Counted from the stretch's first letter, positions 34,341-42,823 are shown. The stretch is DNA of 64,000 nt from Sulfuritalea sp. (GCA_016710465.1 JADJVS010000014.1:1550001-1614000), one strand, 5' to 3'. The notes: generated by a model not told the origin, from the letters alone. Translations and numbers: made by a program.

Positions 34341-34531
34341 CTTGTCCCTGGCCGGTCTCCGGGCTTGGAAGTCTTGATTCGTCGCCTTCCCGGGGATGAC
34401 CCAGTGGCCTTGTGACGAACCCGCGCTTCCTTACCGTTGCGGGGGCAGCGCCGGAATCGAACCCTTTGGAGGTTCCCACCGGCTTCCCGTTTCACCCATT
34501 CACGAACAGCGTGCCTGGGCACCACGAACGG
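34341..34531 (-). ncRNA. Cobalamin (AdoCbl) riboswitch
   Basis: On the minus strand, in order: AACGGGAAGCCGGTGGGAA, then CGCTGCCCCCGCAACGGTAA (the B12 box region), GCCACTGGG, CCGGGAAGGC and AGCCCGGAGACCGGCC. This is the conserved core of the cobalamin riboswitch, with normal spacing. The aptamer ends about 130 bases before the btuB ATG, leaving space for an expression platform of GC-rich hairpins (34210-34340). B12 binding should shut off the btuB operon. Outer limits are approximate. Confidence 0.93.
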
Positions 34532-34638
34532 CGCGAAGTGTAGCAAACTAGCCGCCGCAAGGGGCGGGCAGGCAGGTTTCAGCAGAATTTCACATTCCGG
34601 GTCCGATCGTGCGCGCCGCGCCCGTATCGGGCTGCAAC

Positions 34639-34652
34639 TTGATGCCGGTCAA
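34639..34652 (+). promoter_or_regulatory. FNR/DNR-type box upstream of nirS
   Basis: TTGAT-GCCG-GTCAA, nine of ten consensus positions with flanking C...G. Centre is 110 bases before the nirS ATG; a class II start would be near 34687, with a poor -10 (CAATCT at 34675-34680). Consistent with NO- or anoxia-dependent activation known for nirS in denitrifiers. Confidence 0.7.
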
Positions 34653-34755
34653 GGTTTTAGATCATGTTGCGGCGCAATCTTTCACCATTGCGCCAGGGAG
34701 GTTTTTACAGGGCGCTGCCACGAGTCACCAAATACTCACTCACAAGGAGAGAAGG

Positions 34756-36435
34756 ATGAAAGGGAAGCTACTGGGATTTTTTGCCTTGTCGGCCGTTGCC
34801 GGAGCCATGGGCAGCGCCTTTGCGCAGGAAGGCGCGCCGGCGATGACGGCGGCCGAAAAGGCGCAGGGCGCGAAGATTTATTTTGAGCGTTGCGCGGGTT
34901 GCCACGGCGTGCTGCGCAAGGGCGCCACCGGCAAGAACCTCGAGCCGGCCTGGAAAAAGACGGACAAGGACGGCAAGGTCAGCGAGGGCGGTACGCTCAA
35001 GCTCGGGACCACGCGCCTTGAAAAGGTCATTGCCTTCGGCACCGACGGCGGCATGGTTAACTATGACGACATCCTGACCAAGGAAGAGATCAACCTGATG
35101 GCCCGCTACATCCAGAACACGCCGGATGTGCCGCCCGAGTTCAGCCTCAAGGACATGAGGGATTCCTGGAAGTTGGTGGTCCCGGTCAAGGACCGTCCGA
35201 CCAAGCAGATGAACAAGATCAACTTGAGCAATGTCTTCGCCACCACCCTGCGCGACACCGGCGAGCTGGCGCTGATCGATGGCGACACCAAGCAGATCTG
35301 GCACATCCTGAAGACGGGCTATGCCGTGCATATCTCCCGCATGTCCGCCTCGGGTCGCTACGTCTATACCGTGGGCCGCGACGGCCTGGTAACGATGATC
35401 GACCTGTGGTTCGAGAAGCCGACGACGGTGGCGTCGATCCGCCTGGGTTCCGATGCCCGTTCGGTGGATGTGTCGAAGTTCAAGGGTTACGAAGACAAGT
35501 ACCTGGTCGGCGGTGGCTACTGGCCGCCCCAGTACTCGATCATGGACGGCGGCACGCTCGAGCCGTTGAAGATCGTTTCGACCCGTGGCGCCACGGTTGA
35601 CGGCGAGTATCACCCCGAGCCGCGCGTGGCCTCCATCGTCGCGTCGCACATCAAGCCGGAGTGGGTTATCAACGTCAAGGAAACCGGCATGATCAAGCTG
35701 GTTGACTACTCGGATATCAACAACCTCAAGGAAACCACGATCAACTCCGCCAAGTTCCTGCATGACGGCGGTTGGGATTACACCAAGCGTTACTTCCTGG
35801 TGGCGGCCAACGCCTCCCACAAGGTTGCCGCGGTTGACACCAAGACCGGCAAGCTGGCGGCGCTGGTTGACACCAAGAAGATCCCGCACCCGGGTCGTGG
35901 CGCCAACTTCATCCATCCGCAGTTCGGTCCCGTCTGGGCAACCGGGCACCTGGGCGATGCCGTGATCACGCTGATCTCGACCCCGACCGACGATCCCAAG
36001 TACGCAAAGTACAAGCAGCACAACTGGAAGGTCGTCCAGGAGTTGAAGACCGCCGGCGCGGGCAACCTGTTCGTCAAGACGCATCCGAAGTCCTCGCACC
36101 TGTGGGCTGACATGCCGATGAACCCCGAACGTGAGAACGCCGAGGTGAACTACGTGTATGACATCAAGGATCTCTCCAAGCCGCCGGTCAGGATCGATGT
36201 GGCCAAGGATTCCGGCCTGCCGGTGACCAAGGCGCTGCGTCGCGCGGTGCATCAGGAGTTCAGCAAGGACGGTTCCGAAGTCTGGATCTCGCTGTGGGGC
36301 GGCAAGACCGACCAGTCCGCCATCGTCGTGTATGACGACAAGACCTTGAAGCTCAAGAAGGTGATCACCGATCCGAAGATGATCACCCCGACCGGCAAGT
36401 TCAACGTCTACAACACCATGAAGGACATCTTCTAA
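34756..36435 (+). CDS. nirS: Cytochrome cd1 nitrite reductase
   Basis: Periplasmic enzyme that reduces nitrite to NO. 559 residues including a Sec signal peptide (GFFALSAVAGAMGSAFAQEG). The heme c domain has CAGCH at residues 46-50 with a distal Met region; the rest is the eight-bladed heme d1 propeller with HISRMSASGRYVYTVGRDG, YWPPQYSIMDGGTLEPLKIV, EWVINVKETGMIKLVDYSD and the active-site His segments HPGRGANFIHPQFGPVWATG and HPKSSHLWADMP. AAGGAG at 34744-34749 fixes the ATG. Behind an FNR-like box and ended by a strong hairpin. Confidence 0.98.
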   Translation: MKGKLLGFFALSAVAGAMGSAFAQEGAPAMTAAEKAQGAKIYFERCAGCHGVLRKGATGKNLEPAWKKTDKDGKVSEGGTLKLGTTRLEKVIAFGTDGGMVNYDDILTKEEINLMARYIQNTPDVPPEFSLKDMRDSWKLVVPVKDRPTKQMNKINLSNVFATTLRDTGELALIDGDTKQIWHILKTGYAVHISRMSASGRYVYTVGRDGLVTMIDLWFEKPTTVASIRLGSDARSVDVSKFKGYEDKYLVGGGYWPPQYSIMDGGTLEPLKIVSTRGATVDGEYHPEPRVASIVASHIKPEWVINVKETGMIKLVDYSDINNLKETTINSAKFLHDGGWDYTKRYFLVAANASHKVAAVDTKTGKLAALVDTKKIPHPGRGANFIHPQFGPVWATGHLGDAVITLISTPTDDPKYAKYKQHNWKVVQELKTAGAGNLFVKTHPKSSHLWADMPMNPERENAEVNYVYDIKDLSKPPVRIDVAKDSGLPVTKALRRAVHQEFSKDGSEVWISLWGGKTDQSAIVVYDDKTLKLKKVITDPKMITPTGKFNVYNTMKDIF

Positions 36436-36461
36436 GCGATCGAAACTTGATCGACAGCAAG

Positions 36462-36487
36462 GATAAGGGGGCGTAAGCCCCCTTATC
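36462..36487 (+). terminator. Hairpin after nirS
   Basis: GATAAGGGGGC, loop GTAA, GCCCCCTTATC: an 11-bp perfect stem 27 bases after nirS. No long T tract. It would reduce read-through from nirS into nirT and help the unequal expression common in nir clusters. Confidence 0.75.
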
Positions 36488-36528
36488 ATGTAGGCCTTTA
36501 GAAACCACTGGCGCATAGGGGAAGTTTC

Positions 36529-37119
36529 ATGGCTGACAATGAGAAATCGGGGCTCCTGGCAATGCTGCGGCGGCCGAGCGCAAAATATTCGCTGCTAAGC
36601 CTTCTGGTCGTGGGCTTTTTCTCCGGCATCTTCTTCTGGGGCGGCTTCAACACCGCGATGGAAGCCACCAATACCCTGGAGTTCTGCATCGGCTGTCATG
36701 AGATGCGCGACAACGTGTACCAGGAATACAAAAAAACCATCCACTATGCCAACCGCACCGGCGTGCGCGCGATCTGTTCCGACTGCCATGTGCCCAAGGA
36801 CTGGACGCACAAGATGATCCGCAAGATCCAGGCAAGCAAGGAGGTCTGGGGCAAGATCACCGGCGTCATCGATACCCCGGAAAAATTCGAGGCTCACCGC
36901 CTGCAACTGGCGGAGAACGAGTGGGCGCGCATGAAGGCCAACGACTCGCGCGAATGCCGCAACTGCCACAGCTTCGACGGCATGGATGTAGAAAAGCAGA
37001 AGCTGCGCGGCGCCAAGATGCACAAGATCGGCATCGCCGAGAAAAAGACCTGTATCGACTGCCACAAGGGCATCGCCCACAACAAGCCGAAAGGCATGAA
37101 GGAGGACGATGACGAGTAA
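36529..37119 (+). CDS. nirT: NapC/NirT-family tetraheme cytochrome c
   Basis: Membrane-anchored quinol dehydrogenase passing electrons from the quinol pool to periplasmic reductases. 196 residues: one N-terminal membrane helix (YSLLSLLVVGFFSGIFFWGG) and four heme sites CIGCH, CSDCH, CRNCH and CIDCH. Other NapC/NirT landmarks are FCIGCHEMRDNVYQEYKKTI and HYANRTGVRAICSDCHVPKD. Placed directly after nirS as in Pseudomonas stutzeri-type clusters, so it most likely feeds NirS. Confidence 0.94.
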   Translation: MADNEKSGLLAMLRRPSAKYSLLSLLVVGFFSGIFFWGGFNTAMEATNTLEFCIGCHEMRDNVYQEYKKTIHYANRTGVRAICSDCHVPKDWTHKMIRKIQASKEVWGKITGVIDTPEKFEAHRLQLAENEWARMKANDSRECRNCHSFDGMDVEKQKLRGAKMHKIGIAEKKTCIDCHKGIAHNKPKGMKEDDDE

Positions 37120-37179
37120 GCTTCGGCTTCCCTCGGATCGTCACAATCCCACCACGCATTCGTTCGAAAGGAGCATTCC

Positions 37180-38007
37180 ATGAGCAAGTCCATCGTTTCC
37201 ACCGCTGTTGCCGGCGTTCTGCTCGCCCTCGGTTCCCACGCGGCGATCGCGGCTCCGGACTGGGGCAAGGTGCCCAAGCGCGACATTCAGGTCTTCCACC
37301 CCGGCGTGGCGACCATCGAATGGATCACCAAGAAGTCCGACCACAGCGGTACCGCCGGCTTGCGCAAGGGTGAGTCCTGCGTCGGCTGCCACGAAGAGAA
37401 GGGCGGACTGAACTTCAACATGAAGCGTCTTGCCGATGCCAAGGAACTGGAGCCCAAGGGCGCGCCGAAGACCCTGAACTTCCCGGTCGCCGTGCAGGCA
37501 GCCTATGACGCCGGCAATCTCTACGTCCGCCTCAGCTTCAAGGCGCCGGCCGGTGGCGCGGACAAGGGTGACAAGGACAACGACGTCAAGGCCACGCTCC
37601 TCTTCGGCGACGCCAAGGTGCCGCAGGGCGCCCAGGTCGGTTGCTGGGCCACCTGCCACACCGACGCCCGCACCATGCCCGGCGCCGACGAAAAGAAGAC
37701 CAAGTACACCAAGGAAGGCGCCTACGAACTGGTGCAGTGGGCATCCAAGGGCAACAAGGTCTCCGACGGCAGCGTCACCACCGAGCGCAAGATGAGCGGC
37801 GGCTCGACCGGTGCCAAGGTCGAGGGCGGCAAGAGCGGCGACACTTACACGCTGACGTTCACGCGCAAGAATCCGGGCGAAGGCAAGACCGTGCCTTTCG
37901 GCTTCGCGATCCACTCCGACCATGCCAGCGGTCGCTTCCACCATGTGTCCATGGGCTATTCCCTGGGCATTGGCGCCGACGGCGACATCAAGGTGACCAA
38001 GCAGTAA
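37180..38007 (+). CDS. Periplasmic cytochrome c with ethylbenzene-dehydrogenase-like heme domain
   Basis: 275 residues with a Sec signal peptide (AVAGVLLALGSHAAIAAPDW). One CVGCH heme c site near residue 67 is followed by a domain resembling the heme-binding gamma subunit of ethylbenzene/DMSO dehydrogenases (AAYDAGNLYVRLSFKAPAGG, VKATLLFGDAKVPQ, GFAIHSDHASGRFHHVSMGY). It also has CWATCH, an unusual C-x3-CH spacing. AAGGAG precedes the ATG. Similar proteins occur beside nirS/nirT in Rhodocyclales; it may be an electron carrier to NirS. A hairpin follows. Confidence 0.8.
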   Translation: MSKSIVSTAVAGVLLALGSHAAIAAPDWGKVPKRDIQVFHPGVATIEWITKKSDHSGTAGLRKGESCVGCHEEKGGLNFNMKRLADAKELEPKGAPKTLNFPVAVQAAYDAGNLYVRLSFKAPAGGADKGDKDNDVKATLLFGDAKVPQGAQVGCWATCHTDARTMPGADEKKTKYTKEGAYELVQWASKGNKVSDGSVTTERKMSGGSTGAKVEGGKSGDTYTLTFTRKNPGEGKTVPFGFAIHSDHASGRFHHVSMGYSLGIGADGDIKVTKQ

Positions 38008-38053
38008 TTCGGGTTGCTCCCCGCCGTGAGCGGCTTGGCTTGGTCGATTCGAG

Positions 38054-38080
38054 GAGTGCCGGCACTGCCGGCACTCTTTT
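38054..38080 (+). terminator. Intrinsic terminator after the nir cytochrome
   Basis: GAGTGCCGG, five-base loop, CCGGCACTC followed by TTTT and shortly by another T run. 47 bases after the stop; separates nirS-nirT-cytochrome from nirC onward. Confidence 0.8.
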
Positions 38081-38239
38081 CCGTTTTTGCCGCCGCCCGG
38101 CAGTCGGTGCTGTTTCCGGCGGAAAGCGGGCTTGAGTCGACGCACATGTTTCCCGGTGAAGTTTGGGAGCGTCGCTTTCCGGCCTCCGGCCGATGCGAAT
38201 ATGCCTGCGGACCGCACCCGGAAATGAATGGGGTGGTCC

Positions 38240-38566
38240 ATGTCGAATAGCGGCATCGCCGGGCCTGCCGCCGCCGTGCTGCTGGCCGGCGCAACGCTGG
38301 CGGCGGCCGAGCCGTCGCCGATGCGCCAGAAGGAACTGATCCACATGGTGCGCCAGGATTGCGGCTCCTGCCATGGCATGACGCTGCGGGGCGGGCTGGG
38401 TCCGGCGCTGCTGCCGGCGACTCTCGCCGACAAGCCGGTGGACGGCCTGGTCGCCACCATCATTGGCGGCCGCGCGGGCACGGCGATGCCGCCTTGGCAC
38501 CGCTTTCTGGCCGAGGACGAAGCGCGGTGGATCGTCGCCCGCCTGATGGAAGGCTTTCCCCAGTGA
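38240..38566 (+). CDS. nirC: Monoheme cytochrome c (NirC-like)
   Basis: 108 residues with a signal peptide (GIAGPAAAVLLAGATLAAAE) and a single CGSCH heme site (VRQDCGSCHGMTLRGGLGPA), ending with the axial Met region GRAGTAMPPWHRFL. NirC is a periplasmic c55x-type cytochrome that donates electrons in heme d1 maturation or to NirS. The ATG at 38240 is preferred to 38228 because GGGGTGG sits a few bases before it. Its stop overlaps the nirF start as GTGA. Confidence 0.88.
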   Translation: MSNSGIAGPAAAVLLAGATLAAAEPSPMRQKELIHMVRQDCGSCHGMTLRGGLGPALLPATLADKPVDGLVATIIGGRAGTAMPPWHRFLAEDEARWIVARLMEGFPQ

Positions 38567-39738
38567 GTTCGGCCGCGCGCCTGGTCTGGCTGGTCGCCGC
38601 CACCCTGTTGCTGGCGGCCTGCGCCGGCGCACCCTTGCGCGGCACCGGCGACCTTGGCCTGGTCATCGAGCGCGCCAGCGGCCATGTCACCCTGGTCAGT
38701 ACCACCAGTCGCTCCGCCTATGCTCGCATCGGCGGCCTGGGCGACCTCTCGCATGCCTCGGTGGTGTATTCGCGCGACGCGCGTTATGCCTACGTCTTCG
38801 GCCGAGACGGCGGCCTCTCCAAGATCGACCTGCTTGAAGCGCGCTTGGTCAAGCGCGTGATCCAGTCGGGCAACGCGATCGGCGGCTCGATTTCACAGGA
38901 CGGGCGCATCGTCGTGGCGCAGAACTACACGCCGGGTGGCATCAAGGCCTTCGACGCCGAGACCCTCGAACTGCTGGCCGAGGTGCCGGCGGAATATGCG
39001 CCCGGCCAGTTTTCCAAGGTCGTCGGCCTGGCCGACGTGCCGGGCAACAAGTTCGCCTATGCCTTGTTCGACGGTGGCGAGATCCGCGTCACCGATTTTT
39101 CCGATCCGAAGCATCCGACGACGCAACGTTATCCCGCCGGTCGTCAGCCCTATGACGGTCTGGTGACGCCCGACGGGCGCCACTACCTTGCCGGCTTGTT
39201 CGGCGAGGATGGTGTCGCCCTGCTCGACCTCTGGCAGCCGGAAAAAGGTTCGCGGCGCATCCTCGACAAGTACGGCAAGGGCGAGGAAAAACTGCCGGTG
39301 TTCAAGATGCCGCACCTGCGTGGCTGGTCGCTGGCCGCCGGGCGTGCCTGGCTGCCGGCGATCGGCCGCAACGAGGTGTTGGTGGTCGATGCCTCGACCT
39401 GGAAGGAAACCGCGCGCGTCGCGGTCAAGGGCCAACCGGTGTTCGTCATGGCGAGCCCGGACGGCCGCCAGGTCTGGGTTAACTTCGCCTTCCCCGACAA
39501 CGGCTGGGTGCAGGTGATCGACACGCTCAGCGGTCAGGTGGTGCAGACCCTGCAACCGGGCAAGGCCGTGCTGCACATGGAATTCACCCCGCGCGGCGAG
39601 GCCGTCTGGATTTCCGCGCGCGACGACAATCGCGTGCTGATCTACGACACACGCAATTTCCGCGAACTCGGCAGCCTGCCGGCCGAGGCGCCCTCCGGCA
39701 TCTTCTTCACCAGTCGCGCCGCACGCATCGGGTTTTGA
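38563..39738 (+). CDS. nirF: Heme d1 biosynthesis protein NirF
   Basis: 391 residues, dihydro-heme d1 dehydrogenase related to the d1 domain of NirS. It starts with a lipoprotein signal (LVAATLLLAACAGAP, lipobox LAAC), so it should be a periplasmic lipoprotein. Propeller motifs include SHASVVYSRDARYAYVFGRD, GLSKIDLLEARLVKRVIQSG, GIKAFDAETLELLAEVPAEY, MPHLRGWSLAAGRAWLPAIG and VFVMASPDGRQVWVNFAFPD. GTG start coupled to nirC. Followed after two bases by nirDL. Confidence 0.95.
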   Translation: MSSAARLVWLVAATLLLAACAGAPLRGTGDLGLVIERASGHVTLVSTTSRSAYARIGGLGDLSHASVVYSRDARYAYVFGRDGGLSKIDLLEARLVKRVIQSGNAIGGSISQDGRIVVAQNYTPGGIKAFDAETLELLAEVPAEYAPGQFSKVVGLADVPGNKFAYALFDGGEIRVTDFSDPKHPTTQRYPAGRQPYDGLVTPDGRHYLAGLFGEDGVALLDLWQPEKGSRRILDKYGKGEEKLPVFKMPHLRGWSLAAGRAWLPAIGRNEVLVVDASTWKETARVAVKGQPVFVMASPDGRQVWVNFAFPDNGWVQVIDTLSGQVVQTLQPGKAVLHMEFTPRGEAVWISARDDNRVLIYDTRNFRELGSLPAEAPSGIFFTSRAARIGF

Positions 39739-39740
39739 TC

Positions 39741-40742
39741 ATGGACTGCCCATACACGCCACTCGAATACGCGCTGCTCAACAACTGGCAGCGTGACTTT
39801 CCTGTCGTCACCCATCCGTTTGCCGAGGTCGGGCTGAAAGTCGGCGCTGACGAGACGGCGATTCTCGCCACCCTGCAACGCCTGCGGGAGCGCGGCGCCA
39901 TCAGCCGCGTCGGCGCCGTGTTCGCACCGCGCCGCATCGGCGCCTCGACTCTCGCCGCGCTGGCCGCGCCGCCGCAACGCATCGAGGAAATCGCCGCCCT
40001 GGTCAGCGCGCGTCCGGAGGTGAACCATAACTACCAGCGCGAGCATCGCTACAACCTCTGGTTCGTCGTCACCGCGGCGGACCAGGCGACGCTCGATGGC
40101 GTGCTGGCGGCGATCGAGCGCGATACCGGATGCCGGGTGATCTCCCTGGCGCTGGAGAACGAGTTTCACATCGACCTCGGTTTCGATCTTGCATCCGCTC
40201 ACAAGTCGGTCGCGAGTGCCGTCTCGGGTCCGTTGCGCCAGCCCGATGCCGAAGACATACGATTGATCGCCGCGCTGCAGCCCGGCCTGGAACTCATGCC
40301 GCGGCCATTCCGGCAGTTGGGCGAAACCCTGTACATGCCCGAGGACGAGGTGCTGGCCCGCGTCGCCAGCATGCTCGACGAGGGCATGATCAAGCGCTTT
40401 GGCGTCGTCGTGCGCCACCATGAACTCGGCTACCGCGCGAATGCCATGGTGGTGTTCGATCTGCCGGATGGCGTGGTCGATGGCATCGGCGCACGCCTGG
40501 CCGAGGAACCCGGGGTAACCCTTTGCTATCGCCGCCGGCGCAGCCCGCCGGATTGGCCCTACAACCTCTACTGCATGGTGCACGGCCGTTCGCGCGAGGA
40601 GGCCCGGCCCGTGATTGAGCGGCTTGCCGAGCTCGCCGGAATTCCGGCGACGGTGCTGTTTTCCACCCGCCGCTTCAAGCAGTGCGGCGCGCGCTATTTC
40701 GACGATGCCGTGGCCCGGCGGCGGGTCGACGCCCGTGGTTGA
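39741..40742 (+). CDS. nirDL: Siroheme decarboxylase NirD-NirL fusion
   Basis: Lrp/AsnC-like protein of heme d1 synthesis that decarboxylates siroheme to didecarboxysiroheme. 333 residues with two tandem AsnC-type modules: the first (EYALLNNWQRDFPVVTHPFA ... VNHNYQREHRYNLWFVV) is NirD-like, the second (IRLIAALQPGLELMPRPFRQ ... DWPYNLYCMVHGRS) is NirL-like. Separate nirG and nirH follow, so NirDL, NirG and NirH together supply the full DLGH set. Overlaps nirG by eight bases. Confidence 0.93.
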   Translation: MDCPYTPLEYALLNNWQRDFPVVTHPFAEVGLKVGADETAILATLQRLRERGAISRVGAVFAPRRIGASTLAALAAPPQRIEEIAALVSARPEVNHNYQREHRYNLWFVVTAADQATLDGVLAAIERDTGCRVISLALENEFHIDLGFDLASAHKSVASAVSGPLRQPDAEDIRLIAALQPGLELMPRPFRQLGETLYMPEDEVLARVASMLDEGMIKRFGVVVRHHELGYRANAMVVFDLPDGVVDGIGARLAEEPGVTLCYRRRRSPPDWPYNLYCMVHGRSREEARPVIERLAELAGIPATVLFSTRRFKQCGARYFDDAVARRRVDARG

Positions 40743-41202
40743 AGCCGCCGCGGCGGTGCCGGACGAGACCGACCGCCGCATCATCAATGCCCTGCAGGGC
40801 GACTTTCCGCTGGTGCCAGAACCCTACCGCGAAGTGGCCGCAAGGCTCGGGCTCGACGAAGCGGAACTGTTGCGCCGACTCGACGCCATGCTCGAACGCA
40901 AGGTGCTGACGCGCTTTGGTCCCATGTTCCAGATCGAGCGTGCCGGTGGCGCCTTCGTCCTCGCCGCGATGCGCGTGACGGAGGCGGAGTTCGAGCGCGT
41001 CACGGACCAGGTCAATGCCTTCCCCGAGGTCGCTCACAACTACCGCCGTGAGCATGCGCTCAACATGTGGTTCGTGCTGGCCACGGCCACGCCGGAGGGC
41101 ATTGCCGAGACCACAACGGCGATCGAGGCGGTGACCGGTCTGCCGGTATTCGCCTTTCCCAAGGAACGCGAGTATTTCGTGGAGATGAAGCTCCATGCCT
41201 GA
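40735..41202 (+). CDS. nirG: Siroheme decarboxylase subunit NirG
   Basis: 155 residues of AsnC-like fold: TDRRIINALQGDFPLVPEPY, LDEAELLRRLDAMLERKVLT, RFGPMFQIERAGGAFVLAAM and the conserved VAHNYRREHALNMWFVLATA. It resembles the NirD/NirG half of the family. GTG at 40735 is chosen as it begins right before the HTH and overlaps the end of nirDL; an ATG at 40705 would add ten residues. Partner of NirH encoded immediately downstream (8-base overlap). Confidence 0.9.
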   Translation: MVEAAAAVPDETDRRIINALQGDFPLVPEPYREVAARLGLDEAELLRRLDAMLERKVLTRFGPMFQIERAGGAFVLAAMRVTEAEFERVTDQVNAFPEVAHNYRREHALNMWFVLATATPEGIAETTTAIEAVTGLPVFAFPKEREYFVEMKLHA

Positions 41203-41695
41203 GGCCGTCGCCAGGTCCGATCTCGACGCCCTCGATCGGCGCCTGATCGTCGCCACCCAGGCCGGCCTGCCGCGCGTCTCCCGGCCCTACGACGCCATTG
41301 GCGAGGCGCTCGGCATTGCCGGCGAGGATGTCATTGCGCGGCTGCGGCGCATGCTCGATGCCGGTGTGATCCGGCGCATCGGCGCGGTGCCCAACCATTA
41401 CGCGATCGGCTACACGGCCAACGGCATGTCCGTGTGGGATGTCGCCGACGAGCGCATCGACGAACTCGGTGCCCGGGTCGGCGCGCTGGACTTCGTCACC
41501 CACTGCTATCGCCGACCGCGCCGCCTGCCGGACTGGCCCTACAACCTGTTCGCCATGGTGCATTCGCGGAGCCGCGAGGAGGTTGCTGTCCGCGTCGCGG
41601 AAATCGCCGTTTTGCTGGGCGATGCCTGCCGTGGCCACGACATCCTTTACAGCACGGCGATCCTCAAGAAGACAGGCTTGCGCATCGCCGGTTGA
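41195..41695 (+). CDS. nirH: Siroheme decarboxylase subunit NirH
   Basis: 166 residues, NirL/NirH-type half: LDALDRRLIVATQAGLPRVS, GIAGEDVIARLRRMLDAGVI, RRIGAVPNHYAIGYTANGMS and the family hallmark FVTHCYRRPRRLPDWPYNLF with FAMVHSRSREEV. Last gene of the nir cluster in this window: nirJ, nirE and nirN are not here and must lie elsewhere for heme d1 to be made. Convergent with the next hemerythrin gene. Confidence 0.92.
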   Translation: MPEAVARSDLDALDRRLIVATQAGLPRVSRPYDAIGEALGIAGEDVIARLRRMLDAGVIRRIGAVPNHYAIGYTANGMSVWDVADERIDELGARVGALDFVTHCYRRPRRLPDWPYNLFAMVHSRSREEVAVRVAEIAVLLGDACRGHDILYSTAILKKTGLRIAG

Positions 41696-41731
41696 AGCCT
41701 CGCGGCCGGACGGGCGGCGCGGCTTGCGCTG

Positions 41732-42139
41732 TCAGCGGGGCGCTTTCGCCATGGCGAATTTTGCATACTCGCCGTCGTGGCCGCTGATGTGCTCAAACAG
41801 CCACACCTGGGTGAACAAGCGCAGGCTCAAGGCGATCCTGGCGCCCTTGGTGGCGCCTTCGGCGGCAAGCGCCGCCAGCGCCTCGATGATCTTGCCGTGC
41901 TGGACCTTGTGCCCGGCCAGGCCGGGATAGCCGATGCTCGCCATGTAGGCTTCTTCACGCGCGAAATGCTCGATCGTGTAGGCCTTCAATTCCCGGAGTT
42001 CGGCGGCGAAATCCTTGGCCCTGAAGTCGGGACGCTCGACAAGCGCGGAAATCCTGTTGGCAATCGCCACGAGCCGCTCGTGGTCCCTGTCCATTTCGGG
42101 AATATCCAGGTAAAGCAGGCGCGGATCTATCGCCGCCAT
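41732..42139 (-). CDS. Hemerythrin family protein
   Basis: 135 residues. Ligand motifs present: LDIPEMDRDHERLVAIANRI, TIEHFAREEAYMASIGYPGL, GHKVQHGKIIEALAA and a final helix LFTQVWLFEHISGHDGEYAK. It begins near the di-iron motif without a signal peptide, so it is a single-domain cytoplasmic hemerythrin, probably binding O2 or NO. It lies between nirH and a diheme cytochrome, on the cytochrome's strand (30-base gap). Sequence differs from the hemerythrin at 6.1 kb. Confidence 0.88.
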   Translation of the reverse strand: MAAIDPRLLYLDIPEMDRDHERLVAIANRISALVERPDFRAKDFAAELRELKAYTIEHFAREEAYMASIGYPGLAGHKVQHGKIIEALAALAAEGATKGARIALSLRLFTQVWLFEHISGHDGEYAKFAMAKAPR

Positions 42140-42169
42140 GAATCATCCTTTGGTATTGGTCGAACGATC

Positions 42170-42823
42170 TTAGGGTTGCTCTTGTATCGAGGTCAAGTAG
42201 GCGAGCACGTCCTGCACATCGTCTTCCTTCAGCGTGGTGAGAATGCCGCCGACCTCGGTGTCGTCATGCGGACGTTCGTTCTTCAGGTATTTCTCGATCT
42301 GGCGCTTGAGGTAGCTGGTGTATTGCCCGACCAGCATCGGGAACATGCCGCGCCCGCTACCGTTCTTGGCATGGCAGGTGGCGCATTTCTTCTGGTAGAC
42401 CGCTTCGCCGTTGGCAATATTGCCGGGCGCGCGCGGAATGATCATCACCCGTTCGGTCAGGGTCAGCCGCGTCAGGGCGTCGTCGGTATCCTTGAACACG
42501 GGCCATTTGGTCGGCAGCTCGATCGAGGCCAGGTAGGCGGCGACATCCTTGATGTCCTCGTCGGGCAACTCGCGCTCCTGGGTATAGGGATACATCGGGA
42601 TATTCACCCGGGTCCTGGCGCGGAAGGACTTCAACTGATCGATGAGGTAGCCGACGCGCTGCCCAGCGATGCGCGGATATTCGCCCTTCGATCCACCCTG
42701 GCCGGCTTCGCCGTGGCAACCCGCGCAGGTCGTGTTGATTTCCTTGCCCTTCTCCAGGTTCTGCGCTTGTACGGCGCTGGCAAAGCCCAAGGCCAGCAAA
42801 ATAAATAACAGGGGGCGCTGCAT
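42170..42823 (-). CDS. Diheme cytochrome c (c4-like)
   Basis: 217-residue exported cytochrome with signal peptide (LLFILLALGFASAVQAQNLE) and two class I heme sites: CAGCH (INTTCAGCHGEAGQGGSKGE) and CATCH (YQKKCATCHAKNGSGRGMFP). Axial Met regions are NIPMYPY and the later IIPRAPG/GMFPMLVG segments. Two-domain c4 cytochromes carry electrons from bc1 to terminal reductases or oxidases. The closely related diheme cytochrome at 48.2 kb in the nos cluster shares the QLAGQH/RIAGQR pattern. Divergent from regB. Confidence 0.9.
   Translation of the reverse strand: MQRPLLFILLALGFASAVQAQNLEKGKEINTTCAGCHGEAGQGGSKGEYPRIAGQRVGYLIDQLKSFRARTRVNIPMYPYTQERELPDEDIKDVAAYLASIELPTKWPVFKDTDDALTRLTLTERVMIIPRAPGNIANGEAVYQKKCATCHAKNGSGRGMFPMLVGQYTSYLKRQIEKYLKNERPHDDTEVGGILTTLKEDDVQDVLAYLTSIQEQP

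Noticed and set aside
39836..39860. Near match to the 25-bp repeat inside nirDL
   Set aside because: Read in a different frame (VGADETA) within the ordinary HTH region of the AsnC-like module; likely a chance match in GC-rich coding sequence.
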